From DATCVR01 sp036566745 (GTDB lineage: Bacteria > Actinomycetota > Actinomycetes > Jiangellales > Jiangellaceae), in contig DATCVR010000386.1 in assembly GCA_036566745.1 (NCBI GenBank), forward strand, positions 1-6,001: a stretch of 6,001 nt of DNA, read 5' to 3'. The translations under genes were made by a program, and so were the position numbers. This document shows positions 5,924 through 6,001 of the stretch, piece after piece (position 1 is the first letter of the stretch; each line of letters starts with the position of its first letter). A model generated the notes under the pieces. It worked only from the letters and a program-made list of their open reading frames with translations, had not been told where the DNA came from and made no database searches.

Positions 5924-6001
5924 GTGTCGTCCATCTCCGAGCCGCCCCATGAGCAGCACGACGGGCGCCCCGACGATGCCACTGACTCCGCGACGGCTGG
6001 T
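5924..6001 (+). CDS. dciA: Probable DciA / DUF721 protein, N-terminal fragment cut by the window edge
   Basis: Only 26 codons lie in the window, reading VSSISEPPHEQHDGRPDDATDSATAG with no stop. The hydrophilic, acidic and proline-containing opening resembles the poorly conserved N-terminus of actinobacterial DUF721 proteins, but no diagnostic residue is present. The identification rests on position: a DUF721 gene regularly follows recF and precedes gyrB in actinobacteria (Rv0004 in Mycobacterium tuberculosis). DciA loads or assists the replicative helicase DnaB. The GTG start is favoured by the -10 at 5912-5917. A different frame opens with ATG 5949 (MSSTTGAPTMPL) and cannot be fully excluded. 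The 73-bp gap from recF and the separate promoter suggest expression at least partly independent of recF. Confidence 0.6.
   Translation, partial: MSSISEPPHEQHDGRPDDATDSATAG

Noticed and set aside
5949..6001. Alternative start of the last gene at ATG 5949 in another frame
   Set aside because: No ribosome site is placed for it and the leaderless GTG at 5924 fits the -10 spacing. It remains possible because only the N-terminus is visible.

Overview
The window shows the chromosomal replication-origin neighbourhood of a high-GC Gram-positive bacterium (Actinomycetota). The gene order is rpmH (minus strand), dnaA, a non-coding oriC, dnaN, gnd, recF and the first codons of a probable dciA (DUF721). 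Strongly GC-biased codons, GTG starts on rpmH, dnaA, dnaN and dciA, TTGTCCACA-type DnaA boxes, and gnd inserted between dnaN and recF all fit an actinobacterium. DnaA has only a short linker (504 aa in total), unlike the long Streptomyces protein. A Nocardioidaceae/Propionibacteriales-type organism is my best guess, but the genus is not shown by the sequence.

Layout: positions 4-138 encode ribosomal protein L34, leftward. Positions 139-626 are a 488-bp divergent control region. It holds a candidate rpmH promoter (minus), a candidate dnaA promoter (plus), an inverted repeat, and a cluster of DnaA boxes just ahead of dnaA that suggests DnaA controls its own gene. dnaA occupies 627-2141. Positions 2142-2544 are the putative oriC, with five good DnaA boxes (three perfect), several weak ones, and almost no TpA steps. 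dnaN (2545-3678) encodes the sliding clamp. A 61-bp gap with a perfect GC-only hairpin precedes gnd (3740-4663), a short-type 6-phosphogluconate dehydrogenase. recF (4675-5850) follows after 11 nt and is probably translationally coupled to it. The last 78 bases (5924-6001) look like the start of a leaderless dciA gene.

How the parts fit: DnaA binds the oriC boxes and starts replication. DciA is the helicase-loading factor of bacteria that lack DnaC/DnaI. DnaN tethers the polymerase, and RecF loads RecA at gaps and damaged forks. Gnd (pentose phosphate pathway, NAD(P)H and ribulose-5-phosphate) is the metabolic outsider in this cluster, a known arrangement in several actinobacteria.

I see no mobile element, CRISPR array, tRNA, rRNA, defence system or undescribed gene system. 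This is a conserved core region, and the points of interest are regulatory.
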